This document shows positions 49,850 to 62,200 of a DNA stretch of 64,000 nucleotides, in pieces; within the stretch, counting starts at the first letter, position 1; every line of letters begins with the position of its first letter. The notes under the pieces are model-generated. The model was not told where the DNA came from, did no database searches, and saw nothing but the letters and a program-made list of their open reading frames with translations. The translations under genes were made by a program, and so were the position numbers. Source of the DNA: Megachile rotundata (taxonomy: Eukaryota > Arthropoda > Insecta > Hymenoptera > Megachilidae). Where the stretch lies: assembly GCF_050947335.1 (NCBI RefSeq), contig NC_134984.1, positions 8,909,926-8,973,925 of the forward strand. The letters are read 5' to 3'.

Positions 49850-52800
49850 ATGATTAGCATGATCGTCCAGGTGGCGCTGTTGATGCACTTCCTGCAGCTG
49901 ATCGTCCAAGTAGCCGGTCAATCGCCGTGTCCCAACTATTTCCGGTATATCCAGGACGATTTCACGAATGAAGTGACTGGTTTCATCGAGATACCATCGC
50001 CCCCAAAAGGAGTCGCTTTGCACATAAGCGTCAGTTTAAGCATCGCTGTTGCATTGCCCTCGGTAAATGGCACCTCTTTCATGAAAATTACTTCTTACTT
50101 TACCAAACGTATAATAACTCTAAAATAAACATCAGTCTCCATTTCTTTGCTGTCTTTCATCATCAGATTTAAAATTAAATCATCGCTTTAATTTTTAAAT
50201 TAAATCATCGTTTTAATTTTAAGTCTGACATCAAGATGGTAGTTCGCTGAAAATGGGTGGAACAGAGATTTAACGATAGCACGTTTCTCTATTAAACAAA
50301 GTAAAATTTATTGTTGTTCGATCATTGGTAATTGGTTTCCAGAAAATTTGTCAGTATGTGAATGCAGAGAATTTCATGAACGCTTAGTTACGAGAAGTGT
50401 GTCACCGCAAAATGCAACAGATAAGGTATCTGTTATTGAAAACCCAGTAGAATTGTAATCATTACTTTTGTGTTTTCTCAGAACGCGGGTAATACCAGAT
50501 TCTCTTGTGAAATTAAGGGTTACGTCAAACTTGCAACAATGTCTTTTTTATGGATGAGCATTTAGTTTCCTCGTTTAGAAAAGATATATCACCGAGAGAA
50601 ATATGGCTGTCGATATATGTTATCCTCGATGCGAAAGTTAGCAATATACTTGGAATAAACAATTTTCATACAAAATTTTGTTTTCAAGAACATTATATTT
50701 GTTTGTCATGTTTATATAATTTTTAGTGTATCTTTTGCTGTTATTATTTGTACGATTTGGTATTTTGAGAGATCATAAACTTAAAAACTTTCATTATCAT
50801 TTAAAAATTTGTAGATCTGTGGATTTGAGAACTTAAAAGCCTAAAAATTTACACATTCGAGCATTTGAAAACATAGTTAACTTGGTAATTTTACAATTAC
50901 ATGAATGTTCGCTCCGATTTACGTCTTTTTTAACTTACGTCAAGTAATCTCAAAATAATTAATGAGTATAACATAAGTGAGGGATATGAATATATCATTT
51001 ATGCAAGGTCAGAAGCTACAGAACACCAATTATTTAAAGCTAGATTATTCAAACCATTGTGCTAACCTATCTTTCATCTTCGCTATTGTCACCGGCTTTG
51101 TTCATCACATGTACAAATCACATGTACGAAAGGTATATGTTCTTTCATTCACATAGGACACACGCAAAATAAAAAATTAACATCAACCGTATCGAAATGA
51201 AGTTCCAGATTAACGTGCACATACGTAGAATGTAAACTGATTAATAAATCAATGCAACGTTATTATGTTCCAGAAATATGTTGGTCGACTCGAATTAGCA
51301 CAATCGAGAGAACAATCGCTGAAAGCAGTGAGGCAGGGCTGGCCCCTGACGTATAAAATCCGTTTTCCTCTTCGACGACCGATTCCTGTCTTAACTGGGT
51401 TATGGTTCAATAACCAGTTGATATGTTCCGGTCAACGTGGTATGTACAGTTTACTATAGAACCTTACTGTTCGTCGCTGCGAACAATGTTACAGAAATTA
51501 TATCAGTAGCCTCAATATTGCAGTAAATCAGAAACCAAACGAAGGAATTAAACGCGCAATTATGATTTATTTCATAAAATGTTAAACAGCTATGAAGAAG
51601 AAGAAGAACAAACAAGTTTTATTTAAAAAAAAGTAACATCAACAACTTTATTGAATAAAAAGAGTCTAATTTTAAACGAAACGAATTTTTTAAAATAAAT
51701 TTTTCATTTTAATAAAGCCTGCAAATCTCTGTCTGAGATATTTGACTATAGTTTTGAAAACGAATTGTTCTGACACTTTTTCTTGATTGAAATGTAGAAT
51801 CAAAATTGACAGCTCATTGATGAGCGTTTTTGCTAGTTAGTTTTTCAAAATTTAGACATCCCCTAGTTTCAATTTCACGGGTTTCCAAAATTTTACCTAT
51901 GACTTCTACAATATTTTTCGTGTACTTAATATCTCGTGTCCTTAGTATCCTCCCACGTCGTTAATATCTTTAGTATTATTTCATATCATTGATATTTTTA
52001 ATATCCTTTCATATCGTTATCCTTAGTATCTTTTCGTATCGTTAATATCCGTAGTATTATTTCGTATAGTAATATTCTTAATATTTCTCCGTATCGTTAA
52101 TATCTTTAATATCCTTTCGCATCGTTGATATCCTTAATATCCTTTCGCATCGTTAATATCAGTATCCTGAATATATGTTATCTTCAATATTCATCATTTC
52201 AAATTTTTGTTGCTGCTAAACACGTCGTTTACTGCGGCAGAGATAGCAGTAGTTATACAGGATGTTTCCACTCTTGTATCCCAATTGAAAAAGAGAAAAA
52301 TCTACGTGAAGTAAACCAAGAATAAAATTTGTTCACATGGAGCTTCAATTACGAAAAATCTTAGTTTGTACAGAGTTCAAGTATTTATAAAGCAATTTGT
52401 TCACGATTACACAGAGATTATTCAAAATTATACAAAGAATATTTTGAAAAAGAACTCATGACAATATATGTTTTGTTCACCAAGTATGTAAAACCATGTA
52501 TAGTTTTAAAATGCTTGCAAAACGAAGTCGCATATATGTACACTTTTTAAAACCAAATTTACTGTCTTCGTCCCTCCTGACTAAAATATAAATATAGATC
52601 GGTTATTAATTTTCCGTCAAAGTCATTAAGAATCATACTCAGTGTCACCAGAGTTGACTCTTAAAGACAAAAGTATAGCTCTATACTATACTGTAGTGCT
52701 ATTTTTCAAAATTGCTATATTTTACTGTTTCAGCAACCGGGCCAATCGTAACAACAATCGTTTTGAACCACACACTGTATCCACCAGGGGTGCTGCCTCT

Positions 52801-54971
52801 TTCCGAGGACCAAGGGAATGTGATTCCAAATTACCCTAAGACAGAGACTCAGCCTGTACAGCCTGTACAACCTATGCAGCCTGTACAGCCTGCGGAACCT
52901 GTTACACCTGCACCGACATTTCTCGAACCTTTTTCACCACCGAACAGAGTGAACACAGTGTTAACTGATACACCCAGACCACCTCCCAACAAGGATTCTA
53001 ACAACTTAGAATGTGGACGTCCCAATAACACGAACAAAATTAACCCTTTAGTTGCTGGAGGTATAAAAACATCCCCTGGACAGTGGCCCTGGCTGGCTGC
53101 AATTTTTATTGTTAAATACGACTTTGAATTCCAATGCGCGGGTTCATTGGTCTCCAATAAGCATATCATCACTGGTAGGTCAAATTAATTAATAGTAGCT
53201 TACTAATCATAAGTTTCTAACTTATACACTGAATAACTGCTTAATTATAACTGTTTAATTTTTTGTATTATTATCTTGAAACAGTGCTTTATTTTTATTA
53301 TCGTAAAAGGATTTTCTTACAAAAACTTTATAAAGCTTCCAAATTTAATTTTCTAGCAAATGAAATCGTAACTGAACAAATTTTATTTTACACGTTAAAC
53401 TCATTTTTGTACATAAAATCATCTTAATCCTTGCATTATCAAAACTGGGACATCGTGTATAATAAGAATTGCATAATTTTAATAGATGTGTTTGGAGCAA
53501 TGCAGATTTTGTTTCATTATATCCGTTAACATTTGTGGAAGAACCTAAAAAATTGTTTACTCTGAAAACCGTCTTGAAAGTTGTATTTTATTAAAAATAG
53601 AAAAGAAATATATCCGAACTGAATTAGTCGATTAATTCGGTAACCTTCGTTTCTCAGGTAGTAAAAAAGTCAATATCTACTTAAGAATACAGATATTTTA
53701 TAGATAGAACGTTCCAATGTTAAGTGACCATGATCTTGAAGGTTAAAGTCCTTCTACCGACGTTTTTAACTTTATCCTTTCATTTTTCAGCCGCACACTG
53801 CTTTCAATTAAATGACATGAACCTACCTGTGGGCACCTTGTTGGTGACCTTGGGTCGTTATCGACTTCGGGACTGGAGAGAACAGGGTTCAGTAAACCGA
53901 GAAGTGGCCGAATATAAACTTCATCCTGATTTTAATCCGAGTGGCAACGCGGATGCTGACCTGGCCGTGCTGATTCTGCGAGAAAGCGTGGAATACAGCG
54001 TGGCGATTAAACCGATTTGTCTTTGGTCCGGATCTATCAATCTGGAGAACGTTGTTGGCAAGGCTGGATACGTGGTGGGTTGGGGACGCGATGAATTTGG
54101 GAATCCATATGTTCAAGAACCTCGACAGACAAAGGCACCGATAGTATCTCAGGTAAAGTTAGCTTCTACAAGCTTTATGTACATTGTTTACACTTTATAG
54201 TAAAACCATGATATAAGTTTGGACACGAAACAGAAAACTGTTAAAAATCTATCGGTAAAAATTTAATAATAATTAAATAATTAAATAAGAATTCAAAAAA
54301 ATATTTTAGACTCACATTAGTGTTACTTTCTTCCTAATGATGGGGATAATTCTGTCACTTATATCAAGGCTTTACTATAACCCGATATGAAGAGTTAATT
54401 CTACCTCGAAATACTTATAATTTAAAATAGCAGCTTGCAAATGGTGGGAAATATTGTATTAATAATACATTTATATATATTTTTGAAATCATGTTATTTT
54501 TTTAACAAATTATCTGTTACAAACTTGCTTATGTACTGCAAAGATATAAGCATTCACGTATGAACAAATTTATCATAAAAAAATAAATAGTCTCTCAAAT
54601 ATTTTATAAAATATGATATACATATAATTCCAAATTTAAGGTGTTTTCGCACCTTCAAAGTAGACAATAGCAAATAATCATTTTTTCAAATATTACAGGA
54701 AGTTTGTCTTTGGAGCAACACAGATTTTGTTTCATTTACCTCAAACCGAACGTTCTGTGCTGGTTTAAGAAACGGAAGTGGTCCTTGCAATGGAGACAGC
54801 GGAAGTGGTTTTGTGATGTATGATAACAACAAGGATCGTTATTTTCTTCGCGGAGTCGTCTCGAGATCACTTTTGGACGGCAGTACAATGTCCTGCGATC
54901 TAAAGCAATACGTCGTCTACGTGGACGTCGCCAAACACTTAGACTGGATAAAAGAGCAGATCTCCACGTAG
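49850..54971 (+). CDS. Secreted GD_N-domain serine protease (gastrulation-defective-like)
   Basis: An extracellular chymotrypsin-fold protease of the type that acts in insect zymogen cascades. Exons: 49850-50062 (acceptor at 49840), 51274-51439, 52734-53174, 53791-54152 and 54699-54971. All are GT-AG with matching phases, encoding ~484 aa. A signal peptide (MIVQVALLMHFLQLIVQVAG) is followed by a GD_N domain (SPCPNYFRYIQDDF through GLWFNNQLICSGQ). Next comes a proline-rich linker with PVQPVQPMQPVQPAEP, then the protease domain. The triad is visible: His in GAAHC, Asp in DADLAVLIL and Ser in CNGDSGSG. The cleavage region reads INPLVAGG, without the usual Arg before it. The residue six before the catalytic Ser is Gly, so trypsin-like Arg/Lys specificity is not expected. 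Polyadenylation signal at 54999. The physiological substrate is unknown. Confidence 0.93.
51930..52185. repeat. ~30-bp minisatellite in a protease intron
   Basis: Tandem variants of tcgttaatatccttaatatc plus ctttcgca, about seven copies. The rest of the intron 50063-51273 is AT-rich and empty. Confidence 0.8.
52240..52665. mobile_element. Truncated repeat fragments in a protease intron
   Basis: 52240-52400 resembles 8240-8405 (tgttcacatggagcttcaa, caagtatttataaa). 52418-52665 resembles the foldback arm at 16062-16306 (attatacaaagaatattttg, cctcctgactaaaa, aatcatactcag). These are partial copies from two families, ending ~70 bp before the exon at 52734. Confidence 0.6.
53487..53521 (+). pseudogene. 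Relic duplicate of the start of the protease last exon
   Basis: It matches 54705-54739 at about 30 of 35 positions, including tttggagcaa and cagattttgtttcatt, and keeps the protein reading (CVWSNADFVS against CLWSNTDFVS). It is preceded by an AG (ttttaatag). It decays after this block and lacks the Ser-containing part. Confidence 0.6.
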
Positions 54972-54998
54972 ATTATTGCGTGATTACTGATCTGTAAC

Positions 54999-55004
54999 AA
55001 TAAA
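54999..55004 (+). terminator. Polyadenylation signal of the protease gene
   Basis: aataaa 28 bases after the stop codon. The 1.3 kb between here and PTIP (55005-56285) has no recognisable gene. The short minus-strand frame at 55441-55779 has no domain. Confidence 0.6.
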
Positions 55005-56169
55005 TATGCTAGTCGATCAGCTTTCTTGTATAAATTATTTTAATGACACCAGAACCCAGGATAGACTTTAACTTGTAAGATAATTTGTACGATTTGTAAG
55101 ATTGATCAAAGATATTTGTATCACTTTGTGTACCCTCGTCTTAAAATATTTTACATCTTTGTTATATTACGAGTAAATGGAAAGATCAGAGCGCTTACAG
55201 TAAGTCTTCCGGTAATATTAAATATTCTTGTCTTAATTATTTTTTAACTGCGTTTGATTAATCGCTTGTGTAATGCTCTCCGTATCAGTATTTATATCGG
55301 TGATCGATTATATGTACAAAAGTTTTATTTATCTGTAAGAATAATGGTGCGTGATGTAATTTAATAGCGCTATATTTTATTCGCATGCGTACTATTTATT
55401 ATTGACATAGTTTTCATTCATTACATTTTGTAAAATAAATTTAACACATAACTCTATCAAAACGTTTTTTCTCTATTTTAATAATTATATTGTATATTTC
55501 TTTATTTTTTTCTCGCACATCTTTCAATAATATTGTACATAGTTTTAGATAGAATTCTGTAGGGAACACTTTGTCACTTACTTTAAGATCGATATAAAAT
55601 TGTTTATAATAAACGTTTGTACTTTTTCTTACGTTCGTCCGATTTATTGTACAATAAAGTAGTCCTGTTAAGTATGAATAAACTATATTTATACAATTCA
55701 CGAGCTGTACAAATATCCTTACAAATGATCTTGATGATGTTACGAATAATGGCGCATCGCGATTAGTAAGAGAACACAATGATACGTATTTCTGTTTATT
55801 TGCAATTATACACTCTTACACATAAATCATTTTCTAAAGTGTAAGCGGAACATATAAAATGGAAGAAAATAAGTGTACAACAATACAAACTAGAATGATA
55901 TGTGTATATTATATATGCGATAAAAGATGGGAAGTATATTCGATTAAAGAGAGACAGTATCGTGGAAAAAATAATTACAAAATGCTAAAATAACATATCT
56001 TAATAATAATGATCGATAAGAATATATTTATACGTTAAAAAGCAATCTTACTAAATTGTCTAATTTTAAGCAGTTATAAAATATGTTATGTTGAAAAATG
56101 AATTATGAAAGGACAGGTATGGAATGTTATCAGTGAAAATATCTCCTCCTGTATCATAAAATTATGCTC

Positions 56170-56175
56170 TTTATT
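56170..56175 (-). terminator. Polyadenylation signal of PTIP
   Basis: Minus-strand aataaa about 110 bases after the PTIP stop codon. Confidence 0.5.
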
Positions 56176-56285
56176 GTCCCATTGAAGAAGGTAAGCAAAA
56201 ATTTTCATCTCCAAAATAGCTCACTAAGAATTTAGTAAGCTCGTATCAGGAATTAAAATGCAGTATTTTGGAAACTGCTCTCTGT

Positions 56286-59200
56286 TTAGATTTGTTCTGC
56301 TTGGAAGTATTGTCGTGCAACTGCTCCTAATACGATTTCTGCACTGAACACACCTATAAATATTGTAAACATGAGAGACAAATGCATATAAACTGACTTT
56401 TTGTATAGGGTAAACTGTACAACGATTAGCATCTTAACCTAAAACTTAACTTCAAATGGGCAAATTTATTCATTGAGTTTTTATGTCACATTAAAATTGA
56501 TTTATACAAATAGAAGGACAAAAAGAAACAATTATAATTAAAGATTTTTAATCATGGAATATACTGAAAAAGTAATAAAATATAATAGTAAAATTAGCAC
56601 ATTTGAAATAGTGATTGAAACTCACAATCAGTGTACCAATTGATATAAAATAATTATGTAGAAATCTAAGAAAGTCTGAAATTAATATAAAAAACATGAT
56701 ATTATTTAAAAATAAATACACATTTGGAAAAATAATACTAAATATAGTAACAGTTGTAAATCATTACTAAAAATAAGTGTGTCAGTTAATGCTAAAATTA
56801 GTACAGTTTACCTCATTTTTGTTCTGTTTCAGCGTTTGAAATGTCAATTGGGATATTTAGAAGAAACTACTTACTGATATTTGCACGTAAAACGTCGGAT
56901 AAAAGATGAAGATCGGTTTCATGAGTGACGATGACATAAGTTAGTTTATTACTATTCAACTCTTGGATCTGTGCAATAGATCTTCGCGTTTTTTCCATCG
57001 TTCCACCCGCACTTTCGATTATTTCTGCCATCGCTGGTGGCGAAGGTATTACACTTGGTGTAACATAAAATATTTTACCCTATTCGATGAATAAAATTTA
57101 TTAATTAAATAATATTGAATTTTTAACACCTTACCTACCGCTTGCAGACCAGTAGTATCATCGCTTCATAAAACGATAGTAATGAATTAAATTGACTTAC
57201 ACAGTAATCATTAATGATTATAGATCAATTCAATTATTTTTAGACAGTAATTATTGATATCCAAAAGTCTATTAACAAGTATCTGGTAGATAAGATATTA
57301 AATTAATAGCGTTTAATGTTTACAGTACTTGAAATATTTATTGCATCACTTAATTATTAAACGTGTTATCATTAATAACTTTCCTATTATTAGTACCAAG
57401 TAAATATTATCGAAGTTTTTATTCATAGAACATGATTTTAAGAAATTTCAATAGATGTGTATACTTCAAAAATTCATGTTTTGCAGGGCTGTCAGAAAAA
57501 TATAAAATATAATTATATTATTATTAGTTATTGACTGTAACATGGCATAATTCAAATTCATGGTGAAGTATAGCAGTATTCTTGTTACATTTTATTATAA
57601 ACATATAGTTATACATTTCCTCCAAAATTAAAGCATATATACATATTAGAAAAATGTGTAGTTCACTATTTTGATCAAAATAAATTTAATACAAATCATT
57701 GTATCAATGATATTGTTATGGAATTTATCTATGTTATGTAAATATGTAAGTTCAGGAGTGATGTAGTAAATACTGCCAGTACCGTATTTGTATTTCGTCA
57801 ACATTTATTTCTAATAAATAGATTAACCCTTTGCAAATGCATGTCTGTATAAAATTATTAAAACATTTCTTATCATGCATAAACACACAGTGGTTTTTCC
57901 TGGATTAATTATGTTGTGTTTCACAAAGTTAATATCACATAGCACGTTTATAAGTTAATAGAGTGATAAACTTATCGGCGATTTTCATGATACAATGTGT
58001 ACCAATTATAAATATTTATCGCATAAAGGTAAAATAATCTTTTACGTATCATTGCTTGGTATGTTAAAGGGACATAATAAAAGACAAAATATTATGACCC
58101 TTGTCAAATAAATCAGGACTATGTATGAGCGATTGTTCCAAAAAGTATTTTACAATGCAACATACTAGGCCGTGAAATATCATTAATAAATATTTTTATT
58201 AAGCTTTTTGAAACAAAATATGACAAAAATTTCAAGTATCCCCTGTATATCACTTCGTCATTACGTGCTTCCAAAACCTCTCATCGAAGCAGATGTTCAG
58301 GTATCAAACAGTTCCGTTTGCAAAGGATTAAACTAAATAATTACTTAAGATAACGATGAAAAATCACCTTAAGTACTGTTCCTCGATTGGGGCTCGCCAG
58401 AGCCTTTTCAATATTACAAGCAAAATTCTTTTCGAATTCTGGATTTCCAAGCGTGTAACCGCTTTCATCTAAAAACGTGTTCCTTGCGGAACAATCTAAT
58501 AACCACTGTAACGTGACAATATATTTACAACGTGATAGACAACACAATAACTTTACAGTTCTCAAAGGTGTTGACATCACGAGATGAGTTGCATCTCTCC
58601 AACTGGCTGCCAGCGCACCACCTAACTCCCGAATTCTCTGTTAAATGAACGAACCATGTTATTAAATCGTATTAATCGTTTTTATTACGTTGTTTTATGA
58701 ATTATAGTGTAACAAAAATTTTATGTTCAAAAACTGAACAAGTTCTTAAATCAAAGTGTTAAACAAATTTTTAATTTTCTTGGCAATTTTAACTACGCGC
58801 TTCATATGTTTCATGTATTGATTATGATTCTGTAAACCATTTTACACCTGCAGTGGTCATAAATCACTTTCTTGCATACACCTATATTATATCAAGTATC
58901 AGTCTTTAATAATATATCGTGAATATTTAAATATGTTTAAACTATCATTAAAAATAAAGAAACGTCAATACTTCATTTCCTCTAATAAACGATTTTGGTA
59001 TTCAATGGTTTTGGGAATAGTTTGCAATCCAACCAAGTATATTATTAGATTTGGCAACTACATCTGTGGCCTTCAGGTCTTTCTTCTACGGAGTATTTAT
59101 TACAGTTCAACGAGTAATCATTTTCAATCAAAGTAAAACACGTGAGTTTGCCAATTCAATATATTCTTGGACGTTTACCCAAAACCCAGGTTTGCGAGTT

Positions 59201-62200
59201 CACATATATTACTATATACCAGCACAGTGAACGTATGAGTTACCTTCGCATGCTTCCTAGGATTAATACCAGAGAATAATATTCTCGGTTGTTTATCTGG
59301 AGCCGGTGGATCAGGATTGCTCACAACAATTGGTTCATCTAAGCCCAATAAATGTGGATCTTTATTCAGCAACGGGACATCTAACCGTGGCTTCTTGTAT
59401 TTTCGTATCGAATTTGGACCCTGACCAACCTGTTTTACTTTATCGTATGATTCCTGAGTAATATTTATTGGCATTTTCCATGCACCTAAAAGAGAAATAC
59501 GATTTAACAGTCCAGTCAATGAATTTAAAACCGTAGAGACAAGACCAAAGAAAAATTGAAATTTTTGTTTGATAATATAATTTAATAAAATATGTTATAC
59601 CCATTAAAAGAGGTACTAGCGAATAATCCAATCTGAAAGGATTGCTCAAACTGTACTGCTGGTATTTTGGATTTTCGGTTTGATGTAGCGCGTTCATTTG
59701 CCCGCACAACAAATCCGTCAACCACTGAGCGTTCACAACTCCAGTTTGCCATTCTCGAGCCTTTTTGTATTTTTGACCGTCTGGTCTGAAATGTTTATCA
59801 TCAAATTAGTGGATGGCGGTTAATAATTAATGAGACAATGAATTAACACGTTCCAAATTGTGTGAATTGAGGAAAACTATACACTAAATTAATCAGCGTA
59901 TATTTTTAATCCAGGCACGGCCAGGTCAATCAAAAATCTACATTTCTTCAATTTCAAAATAAAAATTATTAAAAACAAAAATTTCATGTTTTGAAAGTTT
60001 CAAAGCAATTCAACATAACTGCTTTTGAACTTGCAAATTTATGTATACTAAAAAAATTAAATTTGTTATTTAATATTATAATAAAGTAATATAATATTAA
60101 TCCCCTGATTTTATGAAATTGATTGGAATGAAGACAAATAAATGAAACCAACTGAAAACAGTAAAATGTACATGTGTTTCGTGTAACGTTCACAATTTTC
60201 CAATTATTTAAGGCCATGTGATAAGAAATGTTACGAACTAATATTTATCGGTATGGAGTGTATAATAAATAGCGATAATAAGTTTGAAAATACTTTGTTT
60301 CGATAGCGAAACTATGGCTATCTCGACTTTTTTTAAATAGAGTCACATATTTTATTTTGTACAAATCACTTCTTTAGAGTATTTTGCACAAAATAGTACA
60401 AAGGTGCAATGTTAAAACACTCAATGTGACATTTTGTACTGAAATTTGAAAAATGAAGAATTCTTCTTGCCAGTTTAGCATCGTCTACCTCTCAAGATTA
60501 TCTTTTTCCCTGAAAACTCAGCGTACAATATGGAACGTGTTACGTAAACGGAAACGAAAAAAATAAAAACATGGTCATAACTAACGTCTCTACCTTCTGC
60601 AAACGAGGAGCGTATTGTGCCTGGTGAAGTAATTGGTAACCTTAGCTCCCAGCGCTTCCAGCATGTACTTCACTTTCGCGCGTTCCTCCCCTTCAAATCC
60701 AGACAACGATACAATTTGTTTCGCGCACGGAAGCTCTGTCAAGCTGAATGGCGTTGGAAAATGCAGCGCGTGCCAAGGTGGTAGTACCTGCTGTTTATTG
60801 ACAACATCTGACAGCCAGTGTGCGCTGACACAACGTTTCCCTTCACGTAATGCCTGCACTACGGTTGGATGTTTCTGCGTGATCGCGAGCACGTGGGTAG
60901 CCCGCGTGCAATATTGAGGCTCCACTTCTCCGCCATGTCTCTCGATCACTTGCTTCCAAACGGACACGTCGTTTGGACGTTGCACGTCGTATTCGACGAT
61001 AACAAAGATACAACCTAGCAAAAACAGATCTGGTGGCACTGTAAACACAAATAACGCGTCCCATTATTCGTGAAAGATTAGTTTCTTTCATTCGAGTATT
61101 CTATAGGACGCTTCACCTATAACATATTTTTTAAGATCGTCCAAAAGTTTAATCAAGGGGACCGGTCAAAGTACTTTGCACTAATTTTAATGAAACTTGT
61201 ACGTAAAAAATATGGCTCGTTTTTAATAGTTAGTTCAAACCGTCAAATATAGTTAAGCCTTTATAAATTACAGTCCTGACTAGTACAATTACAAGTATTC
61301 CATAAGACAGAAGACAAAATACGATCTCTCTTAAATACTTCAGCTCTATGTGGATAATCTTGTCCTAACTTTTTGAACGTCTAACTATAAAGTTTCATTC
61401 AAGTCAACATTTGTGATAACACATTTCTAGAAGTTCTATGTTCTGAAAGACTGAGGTGCAGAGAGGGGGTAAATATTTAAGTAACAGCTTTGAACTGTAT
61501 AAAAGCGTACGTTTTAGATTTGGATTGTGGCCATAGAACTGAGCCTTAGCTTGAGGCATAACAGGAGCGTACTGCATCTTTATCGGAGCTCCTGGTGGTG
61601 CCCCGTTTGCGATGTTCCCCACAGTTCTCCGTTGATAGGCGGCAAGAAGTTGAGGATCCTGGCACGGTGGAGGTGGTGGTCTGTGTTGAGCGGTCATTAA
61701 TCTTAACTGACCAGCTGCACTACCTTCGGCTGCGCTACCTTGCAATCTGTTCGTCAGCATATTCGCTAAGGCAGTTTTCGTTTTTGCGTTAACAACCAAC
61801 TGCTGATCTGGCGGTATCTGAGCGTTGTTCGGCAATGAAGTCAAAGGTGGTTCTGGCTGTGCGCCTTGTTGCTGTTGTTGTTGCTGCTGCTGCTGCTGCT
61901 GTTGTTGTTGCTGTAGATGCTGTAACTGCTGCAACCTGATCTGTTGCTGCTTCTGCATATGTAATTGCGCTATGTGTTGAGGAGTTAAAGGCTGAGCTTG
62001 CTGAAACGCCTGGGCGGGTTGACCCGCCTGTGGACCCTGCACGTTTTGTCCGGTTTGCACAATTACTTGGTTAGAAGAGTTGATCGGCGTCAAAGCTGGT
62101 GGTTGAACCACTGGGTGTACCGGTTTTTGGCCAGGTGTTTGAGCAATTTGTGGTCCTATCATTTGCGATCGTGGTTGCTGAACCCACTGCAAACCACCGG

